A DNA stretch of 48,545 nucleotides from JARRNJ01 sp037385045 (lineage in GTDB: Bacteria > Pseudomonadota > Gammaproteobacteria > JASBUN01): NCBI GenBank assembly GCA_037385045.1, contig JARRNJ010000039.1, positions 1 through 48,545 on the forward strand, in the 5' to 3' direction. Every line of letters starts with the position of its first letter. Positions within the stretch are counted from its first letter, which is position 1. Below, one piece after another: positions 32,676 to 41,696 of the stretch. A model generated the notes under the pieces. The model ran no database searches and was not told the DNA's origin. It worked only from the letters and a program-made list of their open reading frames with translations. Both the position numbers and the translations under genes were made by a program.

Positions 32676-33883
32676 GTGACGAGACGATCAGCCTTGGCAA
32701 TTATCGTGTTCGCGGCCGCGCTGGCGGCGTCGGCCGCCAGCGCACGGGACTGGCCGGTGAGACCCTCAGGTCCGGCGCTGGCTGCGGTTTTGGAGCGCGC
32801 AGCGCCCGGCGACCGCCTGTTAATCGCGCCTGGTCACTACCGAGCCAACCTGGTGGTCGACAAACCCGTGTCCATCATCGGCAGGCCGGGAGCCGTTGTC
32901 GATGGTGGCCAACGCGGCGACGTGCTGCGTATTCGTGCGCCGGACGTTGTCGTCAAGGGGCTGCACCTGCTCGGCTCTGGGCGAAACCTGACACAGATGA
33001 ATGCGGTCATCTTCGTCGAGCGCAGCGCCGCTGGGACGCTGATCCAGGACAACAGACTTGACAGCGAAGCGTTCGGTATCTGGATCGACGGCGCCAAGGG
33101 TGTTCATGTGGTGGGTGGCAGACGCGGGACGGCATCTACATCGACACCAGCAGTCACAACGTGCTCCGCGGCAACTATCTGCATGATCTGCGCTACGGCA
33201 TTCACTATATGTACTCTTACTACAACAAGGTGGTGAACAACCGTACCGAACACACCCGCACCGGCTATGCCCTGATGCAGTCGAAATACCTGATTGTCAC
33301 CGGAAATCGTTCCGAGCATGATCACAACTACGGCATTCTGATGAATTACATTGTCTACAGCACGATTGCCGATAACGTAGTGACAGGCGTGCGCCCCGGT
33401 CTGAGCGGCGCGTCGGCCGGTGAGGCGGTGGAAGGCGCCGAAGGCAAGGCGATCTTCATCTACAACTGCCAGTTCAACAAGATTCACGGCAATGTCTTCG
33501 CCGATAGTGACATTGGGATCCATCTCACCGCGGGGTCCGAGGACAACAGCATCTTTGGCAACGCGTTCATCGGAAACCGAACCCAGGTCAAATACGTGGC
33601 AACGCGATTGCAGGAATGGTCGCGGAACGGGCGCGGCAATTACTGGAGCGATTATCTCGGCGTCGACCTGAACGCGGACGGTATCGGCGATCGTCCTTAC
33701 GAACCGATCGACGGTGTGGACCGGCTGCTGTGGAAGTATCCAATGGCAAAAATCCTGATGCATAGCCCGGCGGTGGACACACTGCATTGGGTGCAGGGGC
33801 AATTTCCGGTGCTGCGGCCGCAAGGGGTCAAAGACAGCCATCCGCTGATGGCGGCGCCGGATTCCGCCAAGGGGCTGTCATGA
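32676..33883 (+). pseudogene. nosD: NosD copper-site maturation factor, frameshifted with an internal deletion
   Basis: NosD is a periplasmic parallel beta-helix protein needed, with NosF and NosY, to assemble the CuZ sulfide site of NosZ. The first part starts at GTG 32676 with a signal peptide and reads in frame to FGIWIDGAKGVHVVG (about 33116). The rest resumes in another frame as WQTRDGIYIDTSSHNVLRGN and continues to LMAAPDSAKGLS at 33883. Known NosD proteins have about 33 residues between these points (a NRxxG...SQDRGNGIHLF-type segment), so about 100 bases are missing. As read the gene is broken, while nosR, nosZ, nosF, nosY and nosL around it are intact; an assembly error is a real alternative. 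The stop overlaps nosF (ATGA). Confidence 0.88.
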
Positions 33884-34803
33884 CATATGCGCTGGAACTG
33901 GAGCGGGTAAGCAAACAGTATGGCCAGGTCACGGCGGTGGAAGGCTTGACGTTGCAGGTGGCTGCAGGCGAAGTGGTGGGGCTGCTGGGGCACAACGGTG
34001 CCGGCAAGACGACCACCATCAAGCTCATCCTGGGCATCATCGCGGCAAGCGCCGGGCAGGTGCGTGTGCTCGGGCATTCGCCGCGCGGGCGCAATGGGAA
34101 CGCACTGCGCACCCAATGGGGATATCTGCCGGAGAGCGTGAGCTTTTATTATCAACTGACCGGTCGTGAGGTGCTCGACTACTTCGGTCGTCTTAAGCGT
34201 GTGCCGGCGTCGGAGCGGGACCGGCTGCTCGAGCGCGTCGGGCTGATCCAGGCCGCCGATCGTCGCGTCAAAACCTATTCCAAGGGCATGCGTCAGCGCC
34301 TGGGCCTTGCGCAGGCGCTGTTGGGGCGCCCGCGCCTGCTGTTGCTGGATGAGCCGACTGTCGGGCTCGACCCGATCGCCGCGCGTGATCTCTTTCAAAC
34401 AGTGGGAGAGCTGCGCCGTCAGGGTACGACGGTGCTTCTGTCATCCCACGTGCTGCCCGGCATCGAGCGGCACATCGATCGTGTGGCCATCCTGCGCAAC
34501 GGTGCATTGCGTGCCCTGGGTTCCCTCGAGGAGCTTCGCCGTCACGCGGGTTTGCCGTTCAAGATCCAGGCCCGTGGCCGCTGGTCGCCGGGAACCTGGG
34601 AGTCGCGCCTGCACCGGGAAGGCGTTGTCGGCTACCACGTCAATGGTGCCCATCTGGAGGTGGTCAGCGCCGCCGAAGCCAAACTGGACGTTATGCGCAT
34701 GCTGCTCGCCGATGCCGGCGTGGAGGATCTGGACGTCGAGCCTCCGTCGCTCGAGGCGCTCTATGTGCACTTTAACCGTGAGCAGGGAGTTGCCGATGCA
34801 TGA
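33880..34803 (+). CDS. nosF: NosF, ABC-type ATPase of CuZ maturation
   Basis: NosF is the cytoplasmic ATPase of the NosDFY transporter, which supplies the sulfur for the CuZ cluster. The start at 33880 overlaps the nosD stop (ATGA) and gives 307 residues; the frame is open further upstream but lies inside nosD. Motifs: Walker A GHNGAGKTT at 37-45, the Q-loop region WGYLPESVSFY, signature YSKGMRQRLGLAQAL near 130, Walker B LLLLDEPTVGLDP near 155 and the switch-His segment LLSSHVLPG. The last 90 residues are a NosF-type C-terminal extension. The end overlaps nosY by eight bases. Confidence 0.96.
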   Translation: MTYALELERVSKQYGQVTAVEGLTLQVAAGEVVGLLGHNGAGKTTTIKLILGIIAASAGQVRVLGHSPRGRNGNALRTQWGYLPESVSFYYQLTGREVLDYFGRLKRVPASERDRLLERVGLIQAADRRVKTYSKGMRQRLGLAQALLGRPRLLLLDEPTVGLDPIAARDLFQTVGELRRQGTTVLLSSHVLPGIERHIDRVAILRNGALRALGSLEELRRHAGLPFKIQARGRWSPGTWESRLHREGVVGYHVNGAHLEVVSAAEAKLDVMRMLLADAGVEDLDVEPPSLEALYVHFNREQGVADA

Positions 34804-35626
34804 GATCCTGACTGTGGCGCGCAAGGAGTTCCGCGATGGCCTGCGCAACCGGTGGGTGCTGGCGATCACGGTGATTTTCGCGCTGTTCGCGCTGGGGCTG
34901 GGCTATTTCGGCGCCGCCGCTTCCGGTCAAGTGGGTTTCACGTCGTTTGATACCACCATCGTCAGCCTGGCGAGTCTGGCTATCTTTGTCATTCCACTCA
35001 TCGCGTTGCTGCTTGCCTATGACACGGTGGTCGGTGAAGAGGAGCACGGCACACTGCTGCTTCTCTTGAGCTACCCATTGAGCCGTTTTCAACTCCTGGC
35101 CGGCAAGTTCGTCGGCCACGCATCGGTGCTCGCGATATCGACCGTATTGGGCTTTGGCGTGGCCGGTGCTGTTATGGCGGGCATCACCGGTCAGTTGCTG
35201 GCGGCCGAACTCTGGCGGGCGCTGGGTTTCTTTATCGCCAGTGCAATCCTGCTGGGCTGGGTGTTCGTGGCATTCGCCTACGTGGTGAGCGTCGTCGCCA
35301 GCGAGAAGTCGCGTGCTGCCGGGCTGGCGTTGATCATCTGGTTCCTGTTTGTTCTGGTCTTCGATCTGGTGCTGCTCGGCATACTGGTGGCCGCGCAGGG
35401 TGCGGTCAGTGCCCGGGTATTTCCGTATCTGCTGCTCCTGAACCCCACCGACGTGTTCCGCCTGGCAAATCTCGCCGGCTTCGAGGCGACCCAGGCATAC
35501 TCCGGTTTGGTGTCCGTGGGCACGGCGCAGGTGTTCCGTCCCGGGCTGCTGCTGGGCGTGCTGGTTGCGTGGACCGCAGTGCCATTCGCATTGGCGGTTT
35601 TGCTGTTCCGACGTCAGACGCCGTGA
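34796..35626 (+). CDS. nosY: NosY, membrane permease of CuZ maturation
   Basis: NosY is the membrane subunit that pairs with NosF and NosD. The ATG at 34796, inside the end of nosF, gives 276 residues starting MHEILTVARKEFRDGLRNRWVL, the standard ABC-2 permease opening. Six TM helices are apparent, with the conserved loop DTVVGEEEHGTLLLLLSYPLSR between TM2 and TM3. Its frame is open far upstream within nosF but that part is not NosY-like. Translation is probably coupled to nosF. Confidence 0.95.
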   Translation: MHEILTVARKEFRDGLRNRWVLAITVIFALFALGLGYFGAAASGQVGFTSFDTTIVSLASLAIFVIPLIALLLAYDTVVGEEEHGTLLLLLSYPLSRFQLLAGKFVGHASVLAISTVLGFGVAGAVMAGITGQLLAAELWRALGFFIASAILLGWVFVAFAYVVSVVASEKSRAAGLALIIWFLFVLVFDLVLLGILVAAQGAVSARVFPYLLLLNPTDVFRLANLAGFEATQAYSGLVSVGTAQVFRPGLLLGVLVAWTAVPFALAVLLFRRQTP

Positions 35627-35674
35627 GCGACGCTTGGAGACTGGCGTTCGCAGTGCGCAGTAAGGGAGGTTGTC

Positions 35675-36226
35675 ATGATGAGCACTCTGCAAAAGCACAG
35701 ACGGCGGCGGCACGGAGGCGTGCGCGTGGCAGCATTGCTGGGCATGGTCGTGCTGGCGGCCCTGGCCATCGGCTGCGGCAAGTCGGAGCAGGCGAGCAAA
35801 TCGCTGCCGCCCGTGGCGATCCAGTCGGGCGACGAATGCCATGTCTGTGGCATGATCATCGCCAATTTTCCTGGCCCGAAGGGTGAGGCATACGTGCGAG
35901 GCGCCGACAAGCCCTTCAAGTTCTGCTCCACGCGTGATCTGTTCAGCTGGCTATTGCAGCCCGAAAACAAAGTTGCGGCCACGTCGGTTTATGTTCATGA
36001 CATGGGCTCGACTGATTGGGCGCATCCCGCCGACAGCGCCTTTGTGGATGCGCGCAAGGCGTGGTACGTGATTGACCAGCCCCTGAAAGGGGCGATGGGG
36101 CCTACGCTGGCGTCCTTTGCGCGAAAGGCGGACGCGGAGGCTTTCATGAGACAACACGGTGGTCGCCTGGTGCGTTTTCATGACGTGACGCTGGACATGG
36201 TCGCGCATCTGAAAGGCGGCTCCTAG
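35675..36226 (+). CDS. nosL: NosL copper chaperone lipoprotein
   Basis: NosL is an outer-membrane-type lipoprotein that delivers Cu(I) for NosZ maturation. The 183-residue product has a signal peptide with lipobox LAIGC (Cys34) and the copper-site CHVCGM at 55-60, followed by the conserved GMIIANFPGPKGEAYV and FCSTRDLFSWLLQPE. A strong GGGAGG site lies just upstream of the ATG at 35675; ATG codons at 35675 and 35678 are both usable. It follows nosY by 48 bases. Confidence 0.95.
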   Translation: MMSTLQKHRRRRHGGVRVAALLGMVVLAALAIGCGKSEQASKSLPPVAIQSGDECHVCGMIIANFPGPKGEAYVRGADKPFKFCSTRDLFSWLLQPENKVAATSVYVHDMGSTDWAHPADSAFVDARKAWYVIDQPLKGAMGPTLASFARKADAEAFMRQHGGRLVRFHDVTLDMVAHLKGGS

Positions 36227-36298
36227 CCAATCGGCTGGGACCGGTGTTCGGGCAGGTATCGCCCGGGCGTTCCTGTGACGCAGATGTGAGGTGCAGTG

Positions 36299-36667
36299 AT
36301 GGCTGACAAGCTGATGATCATCTTGCTGAACACCGACCTCAGAAATCCCGCGGAGGCGGGCGCGCCGTTCTTTCAGGCGACCATTGCCGCGTCCATGGAG
36401 TACGAAGTCGAGATCGTGTTTACCGGTGGCGCCGGGCAACTGGCACAGCGCGGTGTGGCAGAGAAAATCGCGCTACCCGCCGGCCACGGGGGAACGCTGT
36501 ATGACGTGATCCGACAAGCGTATGAGGCCGGTGTGTCGCTAAAGGTGTGCTCGCCTGCACGGGAACTTTTCGGCGAGGATCTCATCGCCGAAGTGGAAGA
36601 AACGGTTGGTGGCGGATACGTGATCAGCGCCGCGATGGCAGAGGGTACCGTAACGTTCACGTATTGA
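36299..36667 (+). CDS. DsrE/DsrF-like family protein
   Basis: A 122-residue cytoplasmic protein of the DsrE/YchN fold: LMIILLNTDL at the start, a beta-strand EYEVEIVFTGG, and a single conserved cysteine, Cys84, in LKVCSPA. DsrE-type proteins can carry persulfide sulfur on this cysteine. The ATG at 36299 has GAGG eight bases upstream; a GTG one codon earlier is possible. It follows nosL by 72 bases on the same strand, which suggests, without proving, a role in supplying or handling sulfur for the CuZ site. It converges with the MFS gene. Confidence 0.82.
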   Translation: MADKLMIILLNTDLRNPAEAGAPFFQATIAASMEYEVEIVFTGGAGQLAQRGVAEKIALPAGHGGTLYDVIRQAYEAGVSLKVCSPARELFGEDLIAEVEETVGGGYVISAAMAEGTVTFTY

Positions 36668-36749
36668 GCCGATAGTACCTTTGTGCAGCGGGCGAGGCTG
36701 CCAGACCTCCACGGAAGCACTTGCGCCAACCGCGGAATCTGCCGCAGGT

Positions 36750-37943
36750 TCAAGTGTGTTCCGGCAGAAGCCGCGTCTGGAGCACTGAGATGAACGCCAG
36801 CCCTACGTTCAGCCACAGCACGATTTCGGGGCTCCAGGCTGCGGCAGCCCAGCCGAGCCCGATGACGGCCACCGCGCCGATACCGTTGGCCAGGCCCAGT
36901 GCCAGGCCGGATCCCAGCGAGCGGTTCTCAGGCAGAATGTCTTGGCCCATGAGGATGATGACCGGCATGGTTGCGAACAGCGACACGCCGAGCAGGGCCA
37001 GCACCGGCCATACCAAGGGGCCCGAAGACACCAGGAACAACGCCAGCAGCAGTGCCGTCAGGCTGCTGGCGGCGAACAATACGCGGCGCCGCCCGAAGCG
37101 GTCGGCCAGGTGCCCGCCGCTGACGTTGCCGGCGATGCCGCCGACCAGGACCGTGGTAATCATGGAGGCGCCGGTCACCAGGGTGCCGCCCCGGATGTGG
37201 GACATCAGCGGCAGGAATGTCACCACGCTGAAGATCAGCGTGGCCCTTGATGCCGAGTAGCCTACCACCTTAACCAGGTCGGGAAGGTGACGGCGCCAGG
37301 CGATCGGCGCGGAGCCTGGGTGGCGAGGTGGCAGCCGCGGCACCCGGCGCCACAGCAGCGGTGCGGTGACCAGCGCCGGCAGGGCCAGCAGCCAGGTGGC
37401 GCCGAGTCCCAGGTGGACCACCACGACACTGGCCAGCAGCGGCCACAAGCCGCGCCCCAGCTCGCCGCCGACCAGGAACGCGGACATGTATAAGCCGTGA
37501 CGGCGCACCGCCAAGTGGCGTACCGCCGCCAGGGCCTGGGGATGGAACATGGAACTGGTCACCCCGATCAGCAGCAGCACGCCGATCAGCGCCCAATAGT
37601 CGGGAGCCAGGCCGATGGCGCCGCCGCCCAGGGTTGTGCCCGCAATACCGATGAATACCAGCGTCCTGCCGCCGATGCGGTCCGCGAACCAGCCGTACAA
37701 GGGCTGCAGGGCCTGGCCCATGAGCAATGCCCCCATGATGGTGCCGGCCAGCGCCACCGGCACATTGAGCCCCGCCAACACGGCCGGCAGGATGCCGGGC
37801 AGGTAGTTGGCGGCGCCGTCATTGAGGAAATGGGCCCAGGACATGGCCGCCAGGCTGCCAAGGCGCGAATGCGCTTCGGCGCCACGGGTGTCGGTCGGTT
37901 CGGTGGATGTGACGGCGTCTTGGTTCATGTCCGGACGCGCCAT
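36750..37943 (-). CDS. MFS transporter, fosmidomycin-resistance (Fsr)-like
   Basis: A 12-helix major facilitator protein. Fsr-type signatures: SWAHFLNDGAANYLPGILPAVL in TM1, QPLYGWFADRIGGR as the A-motif loop, TSSMFHPQALAAV in TM4-5 and GGHLADRFGRRRVLF in the second half. The start is uncertain: ATG at 37943 (397 residues) or at 37928 are best, and the frame stays open beyond. Members of this group export drugs or small metabolites; the substrate is unknown. It is convergent with the nos cluster and diverges from the radical SAM gene. Confidence 0.85.
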   Translation of the reverse strand: MARPDMNQDAVTSTEPTDTRGAEAHSRLGSLAAMSWAHFLNDGAANYLPGILPAVLAGLNVPVALAGTIMGALLMGQALQPLYGWFADRIGGRTLVFIGIAGTTLGGGAIGLAPDYWALIGVLLLIGVTSSMFHPQALAAVRHLAVRRHGLYMSAFLVGGELGRGLWPLLASVVVVHLGLGATWLLALPALVTAPLLWRRVPRLPPRHPGSAPIAWRRHLPDLVKVVGYSASRATLIFSVVTFLPLMSHIRGGTLVTGASMITTVLVGGIAGNVSGGHLADRFGRRRVLFAASSLTALLLALFLVSSGPLVWPVLALLGVSLFATMPVIILMGQDILPENRSLGSGLALGLANGIGAVAVIGLGWAAAAWSPEIVLWLNVGLAFISVLQTRLLPEHT

Positions 37944-38038
37944 TCTAAACCAAAGCCCCGGGCCGTGCTTGGCCGCGGCCATTGCCCCTCGGCCACCATT
38001 GTGGTGACAATAGATCCATTCCTGTGCCACATGCTGCG

Positions 38039-39121
38039 ATGTCGTCGAACCCATCCCAGAATAAAGCTCGCAAGGGCCGCGGTGCGGTGACCAATCCCGA
38101 CTGCCGCTACGCCGCGCACCGCCGCGAGGCGGTCGACGACGGCTGGTGGCCCGACGACCTGGAGCCGCCGCCGTTGCGCACCACCGTGGCGGTGGACTCC
38201 AGCCGCTCGGTGCTGACCCGCAACCGCTCGCCGGACGTGCCGTTCGATCAGTCCATCAATCCCTATCGCGGCTGTGAGCACGGCTGCATCTACTGCTACG
38301 CCCGCCCCACCCACGCGTACCTGGGGCTGTCGCCCGGCCTGGATTTCGAGAGCCGGCTGCTGCTTAAGCCCCGGGCGGCCGAGTTGCTGCGTCAGGAACT
38401 GCGTCGCCCCGGCTATGTCTGCCGGCCCATCGCCCTGGGCACCAACACCGACCCCTACCAGCCCATCGAACGGGCATGGGGGATCATGCGCCAGCTATTG
38501 GAGGTGCTGGCCGAGTGCCGTCACCCGGTGAGCGTCGTCACCAAGTCCGCACTGGTGGAGCGCGACCTGGACCTGCTCGCCGACATGGCGGCTCAAGGGC
38601 TGGCGGAAGTGACCCTGTCGGTTACGACCCTGGACCGGCAACTGGCCCGACGCATGGAGCCGCGAGCGGCCGCTCCCCAGCGGCGCCTGCAAACGGTGCG
38701 GCGCCTGGCCGAGGCGGGAATCCCGGTCGGCGTGCTGGCCGCTCCCGTGGTCCCGGTGCTCACTGACGGAGAGCTTGAGGCCATCGCCGAGGCGGCGGCC
38801 GACGCTGGCGCCGGCCGCCTTGGCTACGTGCTGCTGCGCTTGCCGGGCGAGGTCCAGGGCCTGTTTAAGGAATGGCTGCAGGAACACTACCCGATGCAGG
38901 CGGCGCACGTTATGAGCCGGCTGCGGGACGCCCGCGGAGGCCGGGTCAACGACCCGCGATTCGGCACCCGCATGACCGGCGGCGGCGATTATGCCGCGCT
39001 CATCGCCCAACGGCTGCGCGTTGTCTGCAAACGTCTGGGCCTCAATCAGACCGAGGCTACGCTGCGGACCGACCGGTTTCGCGCGCCGCCGGCTGCCGAA
39101 GGCCAGTTGTCGTTGTTCTGA
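38039..39121 (+). CDS. Radical SAM protein of the PA0069/Rv2578c family
   Basis: A 360-residue protein with the radical SAM cluster motif C79-x3-C83-x2-C86 in NPYRGCEHGCIYCYARPTH. The neighbouring LGTNTDPYQPIE and VVTKSALVERDLDLL are typical of the spore-photoproduct-lyase-like subgroup annotated as PA0069 family. The reaction is not known. The start at 38039 is chosen because MSSNPSQNKARKGRGAVTNP gives the usual basic N-terminus with GRGA; the frame is open 19 codons further up. It ends 22 bases from the convergent ferritin-like gene. Confidence 0.88.
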   Translation: MSSNPSQNKARKGRGAVTNPDCRYAAHRREAVDDGWWPDDLEPPPLRTTVAVDSSRSVLTRNRSPDVPFDQSINPYRGCEHGCIYCYARPTHAYLGLSPGLDFESRLLLKPRAAELLRQELRRPGYVCRPIALGTNTDPYQPIERAWGIMRQLLEVLAECRHPVSVVTKSALVERDLDLLADMAAQGLAEVTLSVTTLDRQLARRMEPRAAAPQRRLQTVRRLAEAGIPVGVLAAPVVPVLTDGELEAIAEAAADAGAGRLGYVLLRLPGEVQGLFKEWLQEHYPMQAAHVMSRLRDARGGRVNDPRFGTRMTGGGDYAALIAQRLRVVCKRLGLNQTEATLRTDRFRAPPAAEGQLSLF

Positions 39122-39143
39122 GTGGTCGGTCGCGCGCGGCGGG

Positions 39144-39980
39144 TCAGCGCAGGAAGAGGTGGCGCGCGCCAGCGGTCAGCAGCGGTACCGCCGCCCTTTG
39201 CACGTGACGACCCAGAGCCAGCGGTTTGAGCACCATCTTCGCCGCCATGTGAAACGGGTACTCGCCGCGCGCCCGGGCCAGAAAGCGCCGCCGGAAGTCG
39301 TGGTAGTCGCTGTCGGTGAACGTGCGGCTCGGGTGGCGCATCATGAACACGTGCTTGAACGCGTAGTAGGCATCCTCGTTGTCGATTTCCGCCACCCGGC
39401 TCCAGAGAGTGCGCAGTATGGCCGTGCGCGACGGCCGCTCGTCGCGCTGGTACGACACGAAATGATGGTAGAAAAAGCCGTAGTGCCGCACCTCGTCGCG
39501 GCGAATATGGTCGGTGAGCAGGCGTAGTACCGGCTCGTCGGTCAGGCGCCCGAGCAAGGTGTACATGGTTGCCGTGCCGGTTTCCACGACACATCGTGCC
39601 ACCAGTTCCAGCGCCCGGGTCGGTCCCAGGTTTTCCACGATGCATACGCGGGCGTAGTCGGAGAAAAAGCGGCGATACGCCTCGTCCCAGTCGAACTCGG
39701 GCCACACCGTGGTGACATAACGCTTCAACGCGAAGCCGTGCTGCACCTCCTCGTGTTGCCATTGGTGCTCCAGCCATTGCTGGACCTCTGCATCGCCGTC
39801 GAAATAATCGACCAGGTTCTGCGTGTAAAGGTCGGAGGTGATTTCGACGAACGAGGCCGACACCAGCATATAAAACAAGTCGGGATCGCCCATCACCCGG
39901 GCACGGTCAATGAGCGGGAACGGCAGTTGTTCAACCGACCAGCGGGGTCCCTTCGGTCCGGGTTCCATGACTGTGCTCAT
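39144..39980 (-). CDS. Diiron ferritin-like protein
   Basis: A 278-residue all-helical protein with residues for a carboxylate-bridged diiron site: Glu46 in SFVEITSDL, E77-E-x-x-H81 in WQHEEVQHGF, a later glutamate in ARCVVETGTATMY, and DEVRH in HIRRDEVRHYGFFYHHF. The spacing of two E/D-ExxH motifs is like that of acyl-ACP desaturases and N-oxygenases of the AurF type, and it could equally be a ferritin-like oxidase. The substrate is unknown. The start at 39980 has GGAGAG eight bases upstream; longer forms are unlikely. No reductase or ferredoxin gene is adjacent. Confidence 0.78.
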   Translation of the reverse strand: MSTVMEPGPKGPRWSVEQLPFPLIDRARVMGDPDLFYMLVSASFVEITSDLYTQNLVDYFDGDAEVQQWLEHQWQHEEVQHGFALKRYVTTVWPEFDWDEAYRRFFSDYARVCIVENLGPTRALELVARCVVETGTATMYTLLGRLTDEPVLRLLTDHIRRDEVRHYGFFYHHFVSYQRDERPSRTAILRTLWSRVAEIDNEDAYYAFKHVFMMRHPSRTFTDSDYHDFRRRFLARARGEYPFHMAAKMVLKPLALGRHVQRAAVPLLTAGARHLFLR

Positions 39981-40283
39981 GACATGACTCTCCACGGCGC
40001 TTGGGTGCGCTCCAGGTATATTCCGTGCGCGTGTGCGGCGCCGGCAGCAGCGTAGGTCGGAGCCGGCAACGCGCCGACACTGGTGTTGCAGCAAGGGCCA
40101 TGCCACGCGCCGGCAGTTACCCGGGTGTTACTACTCTATGGGCGTAAGCGGCGACCCAGCAAGGCAAAATTAAAGAAGCCCCTGCGACGCAGGGTGGCTT
40201 CGCAGGGGCAACGGAGGAGATCGGTGTGTCAGGTGCGGTGGTGGATTTCAACAATACGGTGGTGTATCCGCGCCGGTTGCCGC
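39981..40283. other. Gap between ferritin-like gene and small hypothetical gene
   Basis: About 300 bases holding a clear leftward terminator (40161-40209) and, to its left, the expected promoter region of the ferritin-like gene, where I see no strong hexamers. No gene is supported. Confidence 0.5.
40161..40209 (-). terminator. Rho-independent terminator for the leftward 97-residue gene
   Basis: GCCCCTGCGA (40178-40187) pairs with TCGCAGGGGC (40200-40209). On the minus strand the ten-base-pair stem is followed by the T-rich run TTCTTTAATTTTG, a standard intrinsic terminator downstream of the gene at 40284-40577. Confidence 0.8.
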
Positions 40284-40577
40284 TCAGGCGCCGAGTCGGA
40301 AACGGCCGTCACCGCGGGCGCCGCCGCGGCCCAGCAAGGTGGCGAGCAGGCGCATCGTGGTCACCCGCGCCGATTCCTGGCGCTGGAACTCGAAGACGAT
40401 CTTGCGGGCATAGTGCCGCCCCCATAACGGCGGGTCATCGTGCTGAAAATAATCGCGAAAGGCCTGCTGCAGGATCTCCGGCGCCGGCGGACTGCCGTGC
40501 CAGTCGATATATCCGCGGCGGAGCACTTCGTACTCGCTGGTGTCGAGAATGTTGGCGGCCTGAACGATGCACTGCAT
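40284..40577 (-). CDS. Hypothetical protein, 97 residues
   Basis: The ATG at 40577 has GGGAG eight bases upstream, and an intrinsic terminator lies downstream, so this small gene looks real. The product starts MQCIVQAANILDTSEYEVLRRGYIDWHG, has a central DYFQHDDPPLWGRHYARK and ends with a basic, glycine-rich tail (LGRGGARGDGRFRLGA). There is no signal peptide or TM helix. I do not recognise the family. It is on the same strand as the ferritin-like gene but separated from it by the terminator. Confidence 0.6.
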   Translation of the reverse strand: MQCIVQAANILDTSEYEVLRRGYIDWHGSPPAPEILQQAFRDYFQHDDPPLWGRHYARKIVFEFQRQESARVTTMRLLATLLGRGGARGDGRFRLGA

Positions 40578-40853
40578 GGATTTGTCTCCCACGGTGGATC
40601 GGAATCAGTCGGGTGTGTCTGTCGTTCCCGGTTCGTTCACGTTACGAGGTTGCATCATTCATGCCACTGCCCGGCGGGTGGACCCAAAGGCCGTCTGGCG
40701 CGTTGCGCCGGCCGCTTCTGCGCCAACTGGATGCGTGGTGCGCGCCGGCGCCCCAAGCGGGTGCGCATGGCTGCAACCGCGCGTTCACGGACCGGTGCTA
40801 TGATAAAGAGCCAGGGGATATCAGCCTGAACGTTGCCGAGGAGCGGACCGCTG

Positions 40854-41672
40854 ATGACTTTGACGCAAGCCGCAACGGGCGAGCGTATCGCAAGCCTGCT
40901 TTTTCTATGGATTGGCGTGGTGGGGTGCGTCCACGCGGAGTCGGCGCTGCGCTTGCCGTTGCCGAATCAGTTCGGCAGTGTCGCGGCGGTGGTCTACGAC
41001 ACCCACGGACGGCCCGACGGCCATGCCCGGCTGACGATGGAGCAGGTCCCGGACGGTGCCCGGCTGCGGGTCGTCGTGCATCTGGATGACGGTGCGCACA
41101 GCCGCTTGCAGGCGTTGATGCGTGCGGCTGACGGCGGGTTGCGCATCGTCTCCGAGCGCAGCGCCAGTTTCGACGCCCACGGTAAGCCCGTGGTACAGGC
41201 GCGACTGGACCACGATCGGGGGGTAGGGATATGTCAGGTCGGCGACGGCCCGGCGCGTCGGGTGACGCTGCCGTCGCCGGACCGTATCGTCAATGTGCCG
41301 CTCAATCTGCTGTTGCGTCCGCTGGTAAACGGTGCCCGCACCTCGGTGCGGTTCCAGACCTTCGTGTGCGGCGACGACATACGCATTCTCGACACCGAGG
41401 CCAAGGTGGCGAAACGTATTGCCGGGCCCGACGGCGGACCGGGCTACGTCGAACTCCATTACCACTTCAATTTCGGACCGCTGCTGTCGTTGGTGGCCGG
41501 GCCGTTCGTACCCAAGATCGCGTTCTGGTTCGATCCCACCAAACCTGCCCACTGGGTCGGCCACGAAATGCCCCTGTACTCGGACGGTCCCGAAGTGATG
41601 GTGCTGCGCAAGGGCGTTCTCCCCGCCGACCTGACCGGCCGCGCCTACCAGGCGCGTAACGACGCACCCTGA
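40854..41672 (+). CDS. Hypothetical periplasmic protein
   Basis: A 272-residue protein with a signal peptide (hydrophobic IASLLFLWIGVVGCVHAES, cleavage after about residue 28) and a mature part rich in beta-strand patterns: LPNQFGSVAAVVYD, RLRVVVHLDDG, RFQTFVCGDDIRILDTEAKVA, YVELHYHFNFGPLL. A single TM helix is not seen after the signal. The ATG at 40854 is preferred over an upstream TTG. I do not recognise a family or enzyme motif; the composition suggests a secreted or periplasmic beta protein. It ends 24 bases from the convergent kup gene. Confidence 0.75.
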   Translation: MTLTQAATGERIASLLFLWIGVVGCVHAESALRLPLPNQFGSVAAVVYDTHGRPDGHARLTMEQVPDGARLRVVVHLDDGAHSRLQALMRAADGGLRIVSERSASFDAHGKPVVQARLDHDRGVGICQVGDGPARRVTLPSPDRIVNVPLNLLLRPLVNGARTSVRFQTFVCGDDIRILDTEAKVAKRIAGPDGGPGYVELHYHFNFGPLLSLVAGPFVPKIAFWFDPTKPAHWVGHEMPLYSDGPEVMVLRKGVLPADLTGRAYQARNDAP

Positions 41673-41696
41673 GCCGCGGTCGCGGCCGGGCGTCCT

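Noticed and set aside
32676..33236. Two separate small genes in place of nosD
   Set aside because: Both parts align with one NosD protein, and the second has no start or ribosome site of its own; a broken single gene is simpler.
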